Shown here piece after piece: positions 53,741-62,831 of a stretch of DNA of 64,000 nt. Source of the DNA: JBBQWR01 sp038210495 (lineage in GTDB: Bacteria > Planctomycetota > Planctomycetia > Pirellulales > DATAWG01). The position numbers and the translations under genes are program-made. Below the pieces are notes generated by a model that was given only the letters and a program-made list of their open reading frames with translations, did no database searches and was not told where the DNA came from. The DNA lies in the NCBI GenBank assembly GCA_038210495.1, contig JBBQWR010000008.1, forward strand, positions 70,655-134,654, in the 5' to 3' direction. How positions within the stretch are numbered: position 1 is the stretch's first letter; the number at the start of each line of letters is the position of its first letter.

Positions 53741-54286
53741 CTAACGCGCCGGCTTCTCGTCCATCGGCAGTTGGATGCTGTATTGCCAGCGGAACGTGTG
53801 GGGCAAGTCGGTCGAGCGACTCTCGACGTGAATCGTGAGCAGTTCGGGCGTTTCGCTAAAAACGCATTGTCCGTCGGCCGACGGACTGCAAACGCTTAGC
53901 CAATCGGTCGGCGGCGCCGCGAATAGTCCGACATCGATGATCCGATAAGCGCTACCCAAATGATCCGGCGCGGCGCCGGCGCGACAGGCGATATCGAACT
54001 TCAAAAGTCCATTGGCGGCATCGGCCGTGATTGCCGCGGACCAATGGCTTTTGCCCGCCATTCCAACCAAGAGCACGCCGCGCGAGCCATCGGGCAAATC
54101 CGATTGGTTCAGATTCTGAAGCGCGGGGCTCGGCGGCCAATCGTCGGCCGGCGTGCCCTCGATCGACTCCAAAGCCCGCCGCCAGTGGCCGCTGGCGTTA
54201 ATCTCGATCGCGTGCATCCATCGGTCCTCCTCGCGGCGAAACACGACGCGCACTCGATCCGCGGCGGTAAGGCAGACGCTATTCAT
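53741..54286 (-). CDS. Conserved hypothetical protein after prfB
   Basis: A 181-residue protein without signal or membrane helices, likely all-beta (DRWMHAIEINASGHWRRALE, SRGVLLVGMAGKSHWSAAIT, FRWQYSIQLPMD). Its ATG overlaps the prfB stop by eight bases (ATGAATAG), suggesting translational coupling with prfB. No function is recognised. Confidence 0.72.
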   Translation of the reverse strand: MNSVCLTAADRVRVVFRREEDRWMHAIEINASGHWRRALESIEGTPADDWPPSPALQNLNQSDLPDGSRGVLLVGMAGKSHWSAAITADAANGLLKFDIACRAGAAPDHLGSAYRIIDVGLFAAPPTDWLSVCSPSADGQCVFSETPELLTIHVESRSTDLPHTFRWQYSIQLPMDEKPAR

Positions 54287-55428
54287 CGTCGTCCGCCCCC
54301 TTGGAAGTCTCAGGCGATTTGCCGTCCCCGGGCTTCGCGCCTACGCGCCATTGCAGATAAGCATCCAGAAAGCCCTGAATATTGCCATCCAGCACGCTTT
54401 GAAAACTGCCCACGTAGTGGCCGGTGCGCTGGTCCTTCACGCGCTGATCGGGGTGCAGAAAATAATTGCGAATTTGCGAGCCGAAACCGGTCTTGGCCTG
54501 CTGTTTGTATTTAGCGAATTGCTCGGCTTCGCGTCGCTCTTCTTCCCGGCGCGCCAATCGAGAGCGAAGCATTTTCAGCGCGGTCGCCCGGTTCTTGTGC
54601 TGGCTCCGTTCGGCTTGGCACTGGACGACGATACCGCTGGGAAAGTGCGTGAGCCGGATCGCGCTCGAGGTCTTGTTGACGTGCTGTCCGCCGGCGCCGC
54701 TGGCCCTAAAAACGTCTTCGCGAATGTCTTCGTCGCGAAGCTCGACCTCGGCATCCTCTGGAACCTCGGGCGAGACGTCTACCGCCGCGAAGCTCGTTTG
54801 CCGCTTGCCTTCGGCGTTGAACGGGCTGATCCGCACCAGCCGATGCATGCCGGTCTCGCCTTTGAGATAGCCATAGGCCATCGGTCCGCGAATCGCGATC
54901 GTCGCGCTCTGGATACCCGCCACGCCGTCGTCTTGGCGGTCGAGCAGTTCGGCCGAATAACCTTGCTTCTGGGCCCACTGGGAATACATCCGCAGCAGCA
55001 TTTCGGCCCAGTCGTTGGCGTCGGTGCCACCATCCCGGGCGTTGATCGAGAGGATCGCCGGATTGCCATCGTGGGGACCGTTGAGCAGCGATTTGATCTC
55101 CAGATCGTCGATCTGCTTTTCGGTCCGATCGAGCGCGGATCGCAGCTCGGGCAAGAAGCTGTCGTCCTCGGCGCCCAATTCGGCCAGCGTCGCCAACTCC
55201 TGATCGGCGCGCATCGCTTCTTCGAGCGGCTTGATGACGGAATTCAGCCCCTTGAGTTCGCCGACCGTGGCTTGCGCTCGCTCTTGGTTGTTCCAGAAGT
55301 CGGGCTCAGCCATGCGGCCTTCGATGGCCGCGGCTTGCGATTGCTTGGTAGCGTAGTCAAAGAGAGTCCCGGAGTTTGACGATCCGATCGTGCAGAGCGT
55401 GGACGCGGTCGCTGAATTCTTTTTCCAT
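54279..55428 (-). CDS. prfB: Peptide chain release factor 2, read through a programmed +1 frameshift
   Basis: Terminates translation at UGA and UAA. ATG 55428 opens MEKEFSDRVHALHDRIVKLR then DSL and an in-frame TGA (55357-55359) within CTT TGA C; a +1 shift continues DYATKQSQ into the long frame, giving about 382 residues. Motifs: SPF in ISPFNAEGKRQTSF near residue 222 (stop-codon recognition region) and GGQ in SGAGGQHVNKTSS near 265 (peptidyl-tRNA hydrolysis). The frame read without the shift starts at 55313. The CTTTGAC site is the classical RF2 autoregulation signal, so low RF2 favours the shift. Confidence 0.97.
55356..55362 (-). promoter_or_regulatory. Programmed +1 frameshift site of prfB
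   Basis: CTTTGAC: CTT (55360-55362), TGA (55357-55359), C (55356). Upstream CTCCGGGACTCT may serve as the partly complementary stimulator for the ribosome. Confidence 0.9.
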
Positions 55429-55535
55429 GATGGGCGGACGTTTGCGTTCGAGAGCGATGAAGGATTGTTGGAGCGCCGCAGATGAGATTATAGCGTAGTC
55501 CAGAAAACCATGAAGGGCCGAAGCAGCCTGCGTGC

Positions 55536-56540
55536 TCAACTTCCAATCTTTCGTTGGCGGGCGGCTTTCACATATCCATGCGTCTTAAACCAGTCCCACG
55601 CCGCCTCCGCCGCCTCACGCGCTGGTCGAGGTCGATAGCCGAGTTCGGCCGCGGCGCGCGCGTAGGAATAATGATGCTCGAGCGCCGACATGGCCACGGC
55701 GGCGCTGTTGGTCGCCGGCTCGCGGCCGGTGATCTCCGTCCGCAAATCTCCCCAATTGCCGATGACCCACAGGGCCGGCCAGCGAGCTTTCCGCACCGGC
55801 GGACGCACTCCCGTGATCTCGGCCAACATGCGGAAGATTTCGACGAACGAGAGCGGTTCGCCCCCGAGGATATATCGCCGGCCGGTAGCGCCACGGTCGA
55901 GCGCTGCGAGGACTCCGGCCGCGACGTCGCGCACGTCGCATACGTCGTTGCCGCCGGGGGGGGCCATCAACGCCCAGCCGCTGGCGATTTCCAATAGCAG
56001 CTTGCCCGACGAGGGTTTCCAATCCCAAGGCCCGAGCATGAACGCGGGATTGACGATCACCGCATCGAGCCCGGCGGCGACTTCGGCGAGCAGGACTCGC
56101 TCGGCCTCGCGCTTGGTGATCACATAGGGGCAGGGCACCGAGCCGACCGGCGGCGAGTCTTCGTTGCCCGGCGTGGCGCGAGAGCCCAGCCCCAATGCGT
56201 TGACGCTCGACACATAGACCATCCGGGCGCCGGCGGCCCGAGCGGCCCCGGCGACGAGCTGCGTCCCGCGCACATTGATCTCGCGCTGCGACTGCATTCC
56301 AGTCCAGCCGATCCGCACTTCGGCAGCCGCATGCACGACATGCGTCACGCCGGCCATCGCCGCCTGCACGGAGGCCTGATCTCGAATGTCGCCGTGCGCA
56401 ATCTCCAGCGGCAGCCCAGCCAGCGACGGCACGTTGGTTTGCTGGCGAACCAGCACGCGCACCTTGTCGCCCCGGGCGGTCAGCAACCGCGCGACATTGT
56501 TGCCGACCATTCCGGTTGCGCCAGTAACGAGTGTTAGCAT
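55536..56540 (-). CDS. NAD-dependent epimerase/dehydratase (HpnA-like)
   Basis: A 334-residue extended short-chain dehydrogenase. The Rossmann motif is TLVTGATGMVGNNVARLL at residues 3-20, the catalytic Tyr-x-x-x-Lys is YVITKREAE near 140, and VHAAAEVRIGW near 73 is family-typical. It most resembles the HpnA/dihydroflavonol-reductase group, but no hopanoid genes lie nearby. ATG 56540 is preferred because the Rossmann motif follows at once; a GTG at 56588 would add 16 residues. Confidence 0.88.
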   Translation of the reverse strand: MLTLVTGATGMVGNNVARLLTARGDKVRVLVRQQTNVPSLAGLPLEIAHGDIRDQASVQAAMAGVTHVVHAAAEVRIGWTGMQSQREINVRGTQLVAGAARAAGARMVYVSSVNALGLGSRATPGNEDSPPVGSVPCPYVITKREAERVLLAEVAAGLDAVIVNPAFMLGPWDWKPSSGKLLLEIASGWALMAPPGGNDVCDVRDVAAGVLAALDRGATGRRYILGGEPLSFVEIFRMLAEITGVRPPVRKARWPALWVIGNWGDLRTEITGREPATNSAAVAMSALEHHYSYARAAAELGYRPRPAREAAEAAWDWFKTHGYVKAARQRKIGS

Positions 56541-56600
56541 ACGGTCGGATGTCAGGCCAATGGGCGGTAGTTTAGTCGCTGAGGACACGATCGAGCGGCA

Positions 56601-57236
56601 TCACTGATCCGGACGGACGCGGATGTCCTCGACCTTCTCGAAGGCCTGACGCCGCGTGCCGTATTTCAGAATGAACTCGGCCCGGGGATCGAACACATTG
56701 GTATCGGCGGACTGATTCTCCTCGCGCCCCTTGGCCAATCCCCCGTCGATCGACGTGGTATGCACATAGGCCAACCAAACTTTATCCGGCGCGAGGCCAA
56801 AGAACATGTCGCTCTTCGGGTCTTCTTGAAACGCGCCAAACAAGAAGTTACGGGCGAGCGGCGCCGTGTGCAGCGAAAAGAGCGTGAAGCAGACCATGAT
56901 CCAGCCCACCCAAGCCGAGAAAAAAACTCCGCCCGCCCACTCGACTGGCAGCTTAAATTTGACTTTCACTCGCGAGACTTTGTCGGTCGCCAGCCGAAGG
57001 ACGACGAGCGTGCCGCAGAAAATCAGCCAAATCGAGAGAAAGTCGAGCACGTACTTCCACGACTGATCCTTGAGCTCGATCCAATTGGCGAGCGGCTCGA
57101 AGTAGTTAGTCGCCAGTAGGGCCGCGGTCATCACGTTGACCAGCATGATGGCGCTCGACCAGAGACCCTCGCTGGCCATCATCGCCACGGAGGCGAAGAA
57201 GACGACCAGCAGCAGCAGCGGAAGGATGGAGGACAT
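56601..57236 (-). CDS. CvpA-family membrane protein
   Basis: A 211-residue protein with four hydrophobic helices near residues 5-22, 25-43, 66-83 and 103-122, then a soluble C-terminal region (DPKSDMFFGLAPDKVWLAYV). The helix order and a WAGGVFFSAWVGWIM segment fit the CvpA (colicin V production) family, whose members affect envelope functions. No neighbours help. Confidence 0.75.
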   Translation of the reverse strand: MSSILPLLLLVVFFASVAMMASEGLWSSAIMLVNVMTAALLATNYFEPLANWIELKDQSWKYVLDFLSIWLIFCGTLVVLRLATDKVSRVKVKFKLPVEWAGGVFFSAWVGWIMVCFTLFSLHTAPLARNFLFGAFQEDPKSDMFFGLAPDKVWLAYVHTTSIDGGLAKGREENQSADTNVFDPRAEFILKYGTRRQAFEKVEDIRVRPDQ

Positions 57237-57240
57237 GGGG

Positions 57241-57280
57241 GGAAGAAGTCGGGAGACGGGAGTCGGAGGTCGGGAGTTAA
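57241..57280. repeat. Short tandem repeat, family D
   Basis: GAAGTCGGGAGACGGGAGTC then GGAGGTCGGGAGTT, related to 27534-27590. Confidence 0.7.
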
Positions 57281-57338
57281 AAAAACTTTAGCCGCCGCAT
57301 TCATGCGGCGTTCGGACGGGGCGCAATTCCAGGATCGA

Positions 57339-59105
57339 TCAAGATTTCAAAACGCGCTGAAGCTCCGCCAGCGAGGTTGCTCCTTTGACGACAAGGACGA
57401 TCCCTTCTTCTTGAAGCGTGCGCATGCCGGCTTTGCGGGCGGCGAGACGAACCGCTTCGAGCTTCGGGGTCGTCGTGAGGGCTTGGCGAACACTGTCGTC
57501 GACAATCAGCAATTCGTAAATACCCGTTCGTCCGACATAACCCACGCCGCGGCATGCCGGACAGGGGGGCGGCGGTTTTTGGTCGGGCTGCGGCTGGAAC
57601 GGACGATAAAACGCCTCGACCCGGCCGGCCGGAATGCCCAGCGCCTTGAGCGTCTCGGGAGGCGGCGGATAGGCTTCCTTGCAGGCCTCGCACAATTTGC
57701 GGATCAGCCGCACGTTGACCGCCGCCGTGACCGCCGGCGCGAATTTCGCTGCCGGGACCTTTAGCATCAGCATTCGCAGCAGCGCCTCGGCCGCCTCGCG
57801 GGCTCGAATACCACACAGACTCAGCCGCTCTTCGCCGACCTGCTCGATCAGAAATTCGACCGTCATGGCGTCCGGCAGATCGCGAACCACCAGCACGTTT
57901 GGATACGAGCGGATGAGCTTGGGAAGCACCGTGAGCGCCGTCTCTCCTTCGGCCTCGTTGAACGTCGTGACCTGGATGTTCTGAACGTCGTGCTCGCGGC
58001 GACCGGCCGCCTCCACGGCGACCACGTCGCGCATGAACCGGTCGAGCGATCGCACCGCCGTGTCGATCGTCACCGTGAGTCCGCCGGCCGGCAGCGACGA
58101 GAACAGCACAATCCCCTTCGGCTTTTCCAGAACTTCCTTTAGCTGCTCGATCAGTTTGTCGCGCAAGCCCAAGTCGGGCAGGGCCCACATCTTGTCCGTC
58201 GTGTCGGCGCATTGCATTACGACTCGCTCGCCCGTCTCGACCCCCTGGCTGACGAACCGGCAGGTCCGTTTGGCGCCGCGGTATTCGAAGCCGAAGGCGC
58301 CCTCTTGTTTCGCCCGACGTTCGTTGATGTTCAGATTCGCGAGTTTCTTGAAGACTTGGAGCATCAAGTCGCCGGCCGCCCGTTCGCGGGGCTGATTGTT
58401 GTGCCAAACGCCGTCGATCTGATAGCGAATGGCCACCTCGGCCTGCGTGTAGTCGAGCATCGTCGAGTCGGCCCGGTTGTCCATCAAGTCGGCAATCAAC
58501 GACCGGGCCTCCGCATAGCCTTGCGACTGCCGCGCGAGCAGCATGTTGGCCGTATTCTCGCGATCGGTCTTGGCGCCCTTGGCGGTAAACGCGACGGGTG
58601 GGCCATCCGAACGACTCTCCCCTTTCTCATTCAATTTGACTTTGACGCCGACCCGTTTGAGCTGCCCGGAAAACCAGTGCCGGAGATGATCGGGCGTAAG
58701 GATTCGCTTTTCGGCGGACACGGCCGCGTTGCGGAAATAAATATAGGTTCCCAGCGGCGCCCCATAGGCAACGAGCAGCAAAAAGTACGACAGCCCAAAC
58801 AGCGGCAACTCCCAAACCAAGACCATCGCCAGCATGAACGGCAACACCATCACGGAATTCCAGAGCACGTAGCTCATCTTCATCCGCTGCACGTCTTGGC
58901 TGATCTGATCGGCTGTCCGAACCCACAGCAGAAAGACAAACCAGACGAGCAAAATCTTGAACGTGCTGAGATAGCCGCCCGGCCCGCGACTGAACCGCTC
59001 GCTGGAGGCCGGCCAATCGGCCAGCGCCGATTGTGCATCGGCCAACACCAAGAGCGCAGCCGGCGGGAGCGCCAAGGCGGGAAAAGCTTTCCAAATGCGA
59101 GCCAT
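57339..59105 (-). CDS. GspE/PilB-like membrane protein lacking a normal P-loop
   Basis: A 588-residue protein starting at ATG 59105 (TGATG overlap with pilT). Residues 1-130 carry about four membrane helices, unlike cytosolic GspE. Residues 190-560 follow the GspE/PilB fold: a QAEVAIRYQIDGVWHN strand, then LFSSLPAGGLTVTID near 340 where Walker A (GPTGSGKTTT) would be, and VLVVRDLPDAMT near 405 in place of Walker B. The C-terminal four-cysteine zinc motif (CEAC near 470, CPAC near 514) and VGRTGIYELL are intact. It probably cannot hydrolyse ATP itself and may be a structural partner of PilT. Confidence 0.88.
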   Translation of the reverse strand: MARIWKAFPALALPPAALLVLADAQSALADWPASSERFSRGPGGYLSTFKILLVWFVFLLWVRTADQISQDVQRMKMSYVLWNSVMVLPFMLAMVLVWELPLFGLSYFLLLVAYGAPLGTYIYFRNAAVSAEKRILTPDHLRHWFSGQLKRVGVKVKLNEKGESRSDGPPVAFTAKGAKTDRENTANMLLARQSQGYAEARSLIADLMDNRADSTMLDYTQAEVAIRYQIDGVWHNNQPRERAAGDLMLQVFKKLANLNINERRAKQEGAFGFEYRGAKRTCRFVSQGVETGERVVMQCADTTDKMWALPDLGLRDKLIEQLKEVLEKPKGIVLFSSLPAGGLTVTIDTAVRSLDRFMRDVVAVEAAGRREHDVQNIQVTTFNEAEGETALTVLPKLIRSYPNVLVVRDLPDAMTVEFLIEQVGEERLSLCGIRAREAAEALLRMLMLKVPAAKFAPAVTAAVNVRLIRKLCEACKEAYPPPPETLKALGIPAGRVEAFYRPFQPQPDQKPPPPCPACRGVGYVGRTGIYELLIVDDSVRQALTTTPKLEAVRLAARKAGMRTLQEEGIVLVVKGATSLAELQRVLKS

Positions 59106-60274
59106 CAAAGAATTCCAGGTTGCGAAACGTCGATGCCTTTGAGAGCCATCTTCAGGGCCTCCACATTCGGAGCCACCTCGAGGGCGACCGAGCGATCGAT
59201 CAAGTCCTGATCGACCAGGCTTTTCAAACTTTGTGTGAAATCTTGCATCCCATCGCGGGCCGACATACGAATCAGATCCGACAGCTTCTCGTCCCGCTCT
59301 TCGAGAATCAGTTTTTTCGTCGTGGCATTGAACAGCAAGATCTCCACCGCCGGCACGCGCCCGACGCCAGGCTTGATCGAGGGCAGCAGCTTTTGCGACA
59401 TGATGCCGCGCATGTTGAAGGCGATCGCGCTCCGCAGGGCGGGATGCATTTCTTGAGGAAACAGATCCAGGATACGACCGATCGTGGCCGGGGCGCTTGC
59501 CGCGTGAATCGTGCCGAATACCAAGTGGCCCGTCTCGGCCGCCTGGATCGCGGTGGCGAACGTCTCGCGATCGCGCATTTCGCCGACCAGCATGACGTCG
59601 GGATCTTCGCGAACGGCGTGTTTCATGCCTAGCTCAAAGTTTTTCACGTCCACCCCGATCTCGCGCTGATTGATCAGGCACTTGTCTTCGGTGAACGTGA
59701 ACTCGATCGGGTCCTCGAGCGTGAGGATGTGCTTGCGGTAATTAGCGTTGATGTAGTTGAGCATCGACGCGATCGTCGTCGTTTTGCCGGAGCCGGTCAC
59801 GCCGGCCAATAGCACCATGCCCTGATCGTATTTGCACAACTCTTCGACGATCGGAGGCAGGTTCAAACTGGCGAAGTCGGGAATGAAGCGGTTGACCCGC
59901 CGCGCGACCAGGCCCAAGTGTCCCTGCTGCTGCAAGACGTTGATTCGAAACCGCCACGTGTCGCCATCGACGTCGACCGTGTGGGCGAAGTCGGCGCCTC
60001 CCGTGTCGTCGAGCATGGCCCGGCGGAGACTGGTCATCAGCGGCATAATCATCCGCACGGCCTCGGCATCGTCCAGCGGCCCACGGTTCATCGGGCGGAG
60101 CGAGCCATTGACACGAACGTAGGGAGGCCGGCCGACCTTGAGATGCAGATCGCTGCCGCTCAATTTGACGAGCGCGCGAAACAGCTTGTCGATTTCCAGT
60201 TCCTGCCGTTTGACGAGGAATCGGTCATCGTCGCCGTTGCCTCCGGCGGCATCGCTGGTTCGATCGGGATTCAT
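59105..60274 (-). CDS. pilT: Type IV pilus retraction ATPase PilT
   Basis: A 389-residue hexameric ATPase. Walker A GVTGSGKTTT near residue 145, then the Asp/His boxes through LTLEDPIEFTF near 176, Walker B DVMLVGEMRD near 213 and HLVFGTIHAASAPATIGRIL near 235. ATG 60274 starts MNPDRTSDAAGG; the frame upstream runs into the family A repeat. Followed at once by the GspE-like gene. Pilin, PilB and PilC genes are not in the window. Confidence 0.96.
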   Translation of the reverse strand: MNPDRTSDAAGGNGDDDRFLVKRQELEIDKLFRALVKLSGSDLHLKVGRPPYVRVNGSLRPMNRGPLDDAEAVRMIMPLMTSLRRAMLDDTGGADFAHTVDVDGDTWRFRINVLQQQGHLGLVARRVNRFIPDFASLNLPPIVEELCKYDQGMVLLAGVTGSGKTTTIASMLNYINANYRKHILTLEDPIEFTFTEDKCLINQREIGVDVKNFELGMKHAVREDPDVMLVGEMRDRETFATAIQAAETGHLVFGTIHAASAPATIGRILDLFPQEMHPALRSAIAFNMRGIMSQKLLPSIKPGVGRVPAVEILLFNATTKKLILEERDEKLSDLIRMSARDGMQDFTQSLKSLVDQDLIDRSVALEVAPNVEALKMALKGIDVSQPGIL

Positions 60275-60375
60275 AGATTGACCGCTGCCGGTGTGATATT
60301 CGAAGACTGCCCCATATCTCTGATCGACCAGTCCGCAGAACACAGCCAGTCGCTGCTCAGAACTGCTAAAGATAG

Positions 60376-60482
60376 TCCGGGTGGCCAGGGCTGGAGGCCT
60401 CTTCGCCGAAGCCCTGGAGAGTGGTTGCGACTTCGAGAGCAGGCTACCCGGGCTTCCCTTCGGGCCAGCCCTAGCCAGCCAC
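60376..60482. repeat. Dispersed palindromic element, family A (full copy)
   Basis: CCGGGTGGCCAGGGCTGG, TTCGCCGAAGCCCTGGAGAG, GCGACTTCGAGAGCAGGCTA and GCTTCCCTTCGGGCCAGCCC. It agrees with 26485-26590 along its length and lies between hisF and pilT. Confidence 0.8.
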
Positions 60483-60509
60483 AATTCGTTAAGTTAGCGT
60501 TTCTCACAA

Positions 60510-61298
<789 letters not shown>

Positions 61299-61346
61299 GG
61301 CGAGCAGCGAAAAGAGGCTGGATTAACCGCGAATGTTCACTCTAAG

Positions 61347-61447
61347 TAGCCCGCGCAGTCGGGTCAACCCGCCGGATACGAGCGTCCCCTGCCCCGGATA
61401 TCACAGGCCCACACAAGGGGCGCCGGGTAACCGGGCTGCGCGGGCTA
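61347..61447. mobile_element. MITE-like palindrome with TAGCCCGCGCAG ends
   Basis: Left arm 61347-61375 begins TAGCCCGCGCAGTCGGGTCA; right arm 61422-61447 ends CCGGGCTGCGCGGGCTA, its near reverse complement. About 100 bases between divergent hisF and the 61550 gene, without an ORF. Confidence 0.7.
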
Positions 61448-61549
61448 TCGTTTGCGCGCTAGCGGTGTTGCCAGACGGGCGCTAATGGCGGTAAGCTAGG
61501 CCGTGGTCAATTTCGGATAGATTTATCGGACGAAAAAGGAGTTTCCCGC

Positions 61550-62296
61550 GTGTTTGTCACTGCTTCCACCGCGTGCTTTCCCGAACTGTCGCTCGATGAC
61601 GCACTCCAGCGACTGGTCGGCCTGGAGTTCACCAGCGTCGAAATCGCCGTCAACGAATACGGCAATGGGCTGAAACCCTCGACCGTGCAGGCGAAGTTCG
61701 ACGAGACCGTGGCCAAGTGCCGCGACACCTATCGGCTGACCCCCGCCGCCTATTCGGTCGACATCGCCCCGGGCGACGATTACTACAAGCAGTTCGCGGC
61801 TTGTTGCCGGCTGGCCAAAGCGACCAAGGTGATGACGATCTGCGTCCCAGGCGCCGAGCTCGGCACGCCGTTCAACGCCGAGATCGAGCGGCTCCGTGAA
61901 CTAGTCCGCATCGCCGCTCAAGACGGCGTCATGGTCGGCGTGAAGACCGAAGTCGGCAAGATCACGCAAGACCCCGAGACGGCCGTCGTGCTGTGCAACA
62001 ACGTCAAGGGGCTGGGCATCACGCTCGACCCGAGCCACTTCATCTGCGGACCGCATAAAGGTGGCAACTACGACCAGGTTTTCAAGCACGTCTATCACAC
62101 GCATCTGCGCGACACGCGGAAGGACAAGTTCCAAGTCCGCGTCGGCCAAGGAGAAATCGAATACGGCCGATTGATCACGCAGCTCGCCATGGTGCATTAC
62201 AACCGAGCGCTGTCGGTCTTGATCGAGCCCGTGCCGGACGTCGACCAAGTCGGCGAGCTGCGGAAGATGCGGCTGCTGCTGGAGAGTTTATTGTGA
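61550..62296 (+). CDS. Sugar-phosphate isomerase/epimerase family protein (TIM barrel)
   Basis: A 248-residue TIM-barrel protein starting at GTG 61550, with AAAGGAG ten bases upstream. Metal-binding acids and histidines are likely in SVEIAVNEYG near residue 26, VGVKTEVGK near 126, ITLDPSHFICGPHKGG near 156, HTHLRDT near 181 and VLIEPVPD near 222. It is a paralogue-type relative of the gene at 29311 with low similarity. Substrate unknown. Confidence 0.9.
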   Translation: MFVTASTACFPELSLDDALQRLVGLEFTSVEIAVNEYGNGLKPSTVQAKFDETVAKCRDTYRLTPAAYSVDIAPGDDYYKQFAACCRLAKATKVMTICVPGAELGTPFNAEIERLRELVRIAAQDGVMVGVKTEVGKITQDPETAVVLCNNVKGLGITLDPSHFICGPHKGGNYDQVFKHVYHTHLRDTRKDKFQVRVGQGEIEYGRLITQLAMVHYNRALSVLIEPVPDVDQVGELRKMRLLLESLL

Positions 62297-62332
62297 CCAC
62301 CGTTACCAGTGCGGTCTCAAACGTAAATTGAC

Positions 62333-62385
62333 GTGTGCCGCTGGCTCTGCCAGCGCGGGGGGTATTGGCTGAGCTAGTGGCACAC
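62333..62385. repeat. Palindrome with GTGTGCC ends
   Basis: GTGTGCCGCTGGC at 62333-62345 pairs with GCTAGTGGCACAC at 62373-62385; inside it a perfect CGCTGGC/GCCAGCG hairpin sits at 62339-62355. May act as a terminator for the 61550 gene. Confidence 0.65.
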
Positions 62386-62449
62386 AAATCGCCAAATCGA
62401 CATTGACGCATCACTAGCCTTCATCGAACAACTATCGGAATTGAGACCA

Positions 62450-62831
62450 ATGACGGTAGAATAACTTCAACCGCCGCGGCGATGTTTACTATGTGCTTGA
62501 GGGCAAGACGAAGACCGGCAAGCCGAAATTTTATTGTGCCAAGAAGCTTGGCGAAAACGCCGCCACACGGTGGCCGCCGGAATTCGAGATTTGCGAGGAT
62601 CCCGCCACGGCAATGGTTACGATCCGAAAACGCCGCCCATCGACGATCATGGCCACGGAGATTGCGCTCCTCAAATCGTTGGTGAAGCACTTCGTCAAGA
62701 GTTGCCCGACGATCGTGGACGTCAACGGCGACAGCCTTGTCGTCTACGGGGCGGACATAGATGTCGAATCCGCCGCGCCTGTCCGCTTCAATCCACCGCA
62801 AAGCGCTGAATCTCGGCGACATTCGCCCTAA
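62450..62831 (+). pseudogene. Truncated, frameshifted remnant of a planctomycete-type gene
   Basis: ATG 62450 runs MTVE then TAA. Removing one T at 62462 continues NFNRRGDVYYVLEGKTKTGK, and the frame then stays open to 62831 (PKFYCAKKLGENAATRWPPE, TIRKRRPSTIMATEIALL and DVNGDSLVVYGADIDVESAA). The homologous type of gene continues for over 100 more residues with WxxRGxx-type sequence; here it stops at the DUF58 gene. The change near the start plus the missing C-terminus point to decay; a GTG at 62493 could still express a 112-residue stub. Confidence 0.6.

Noticed and set aside
55357..55539. Separate 60-residue gene upstream of prfB
   Set aside because: It is the zero-frame first part of prfB up to the programmed TGA plus untranslated upstream sequence.
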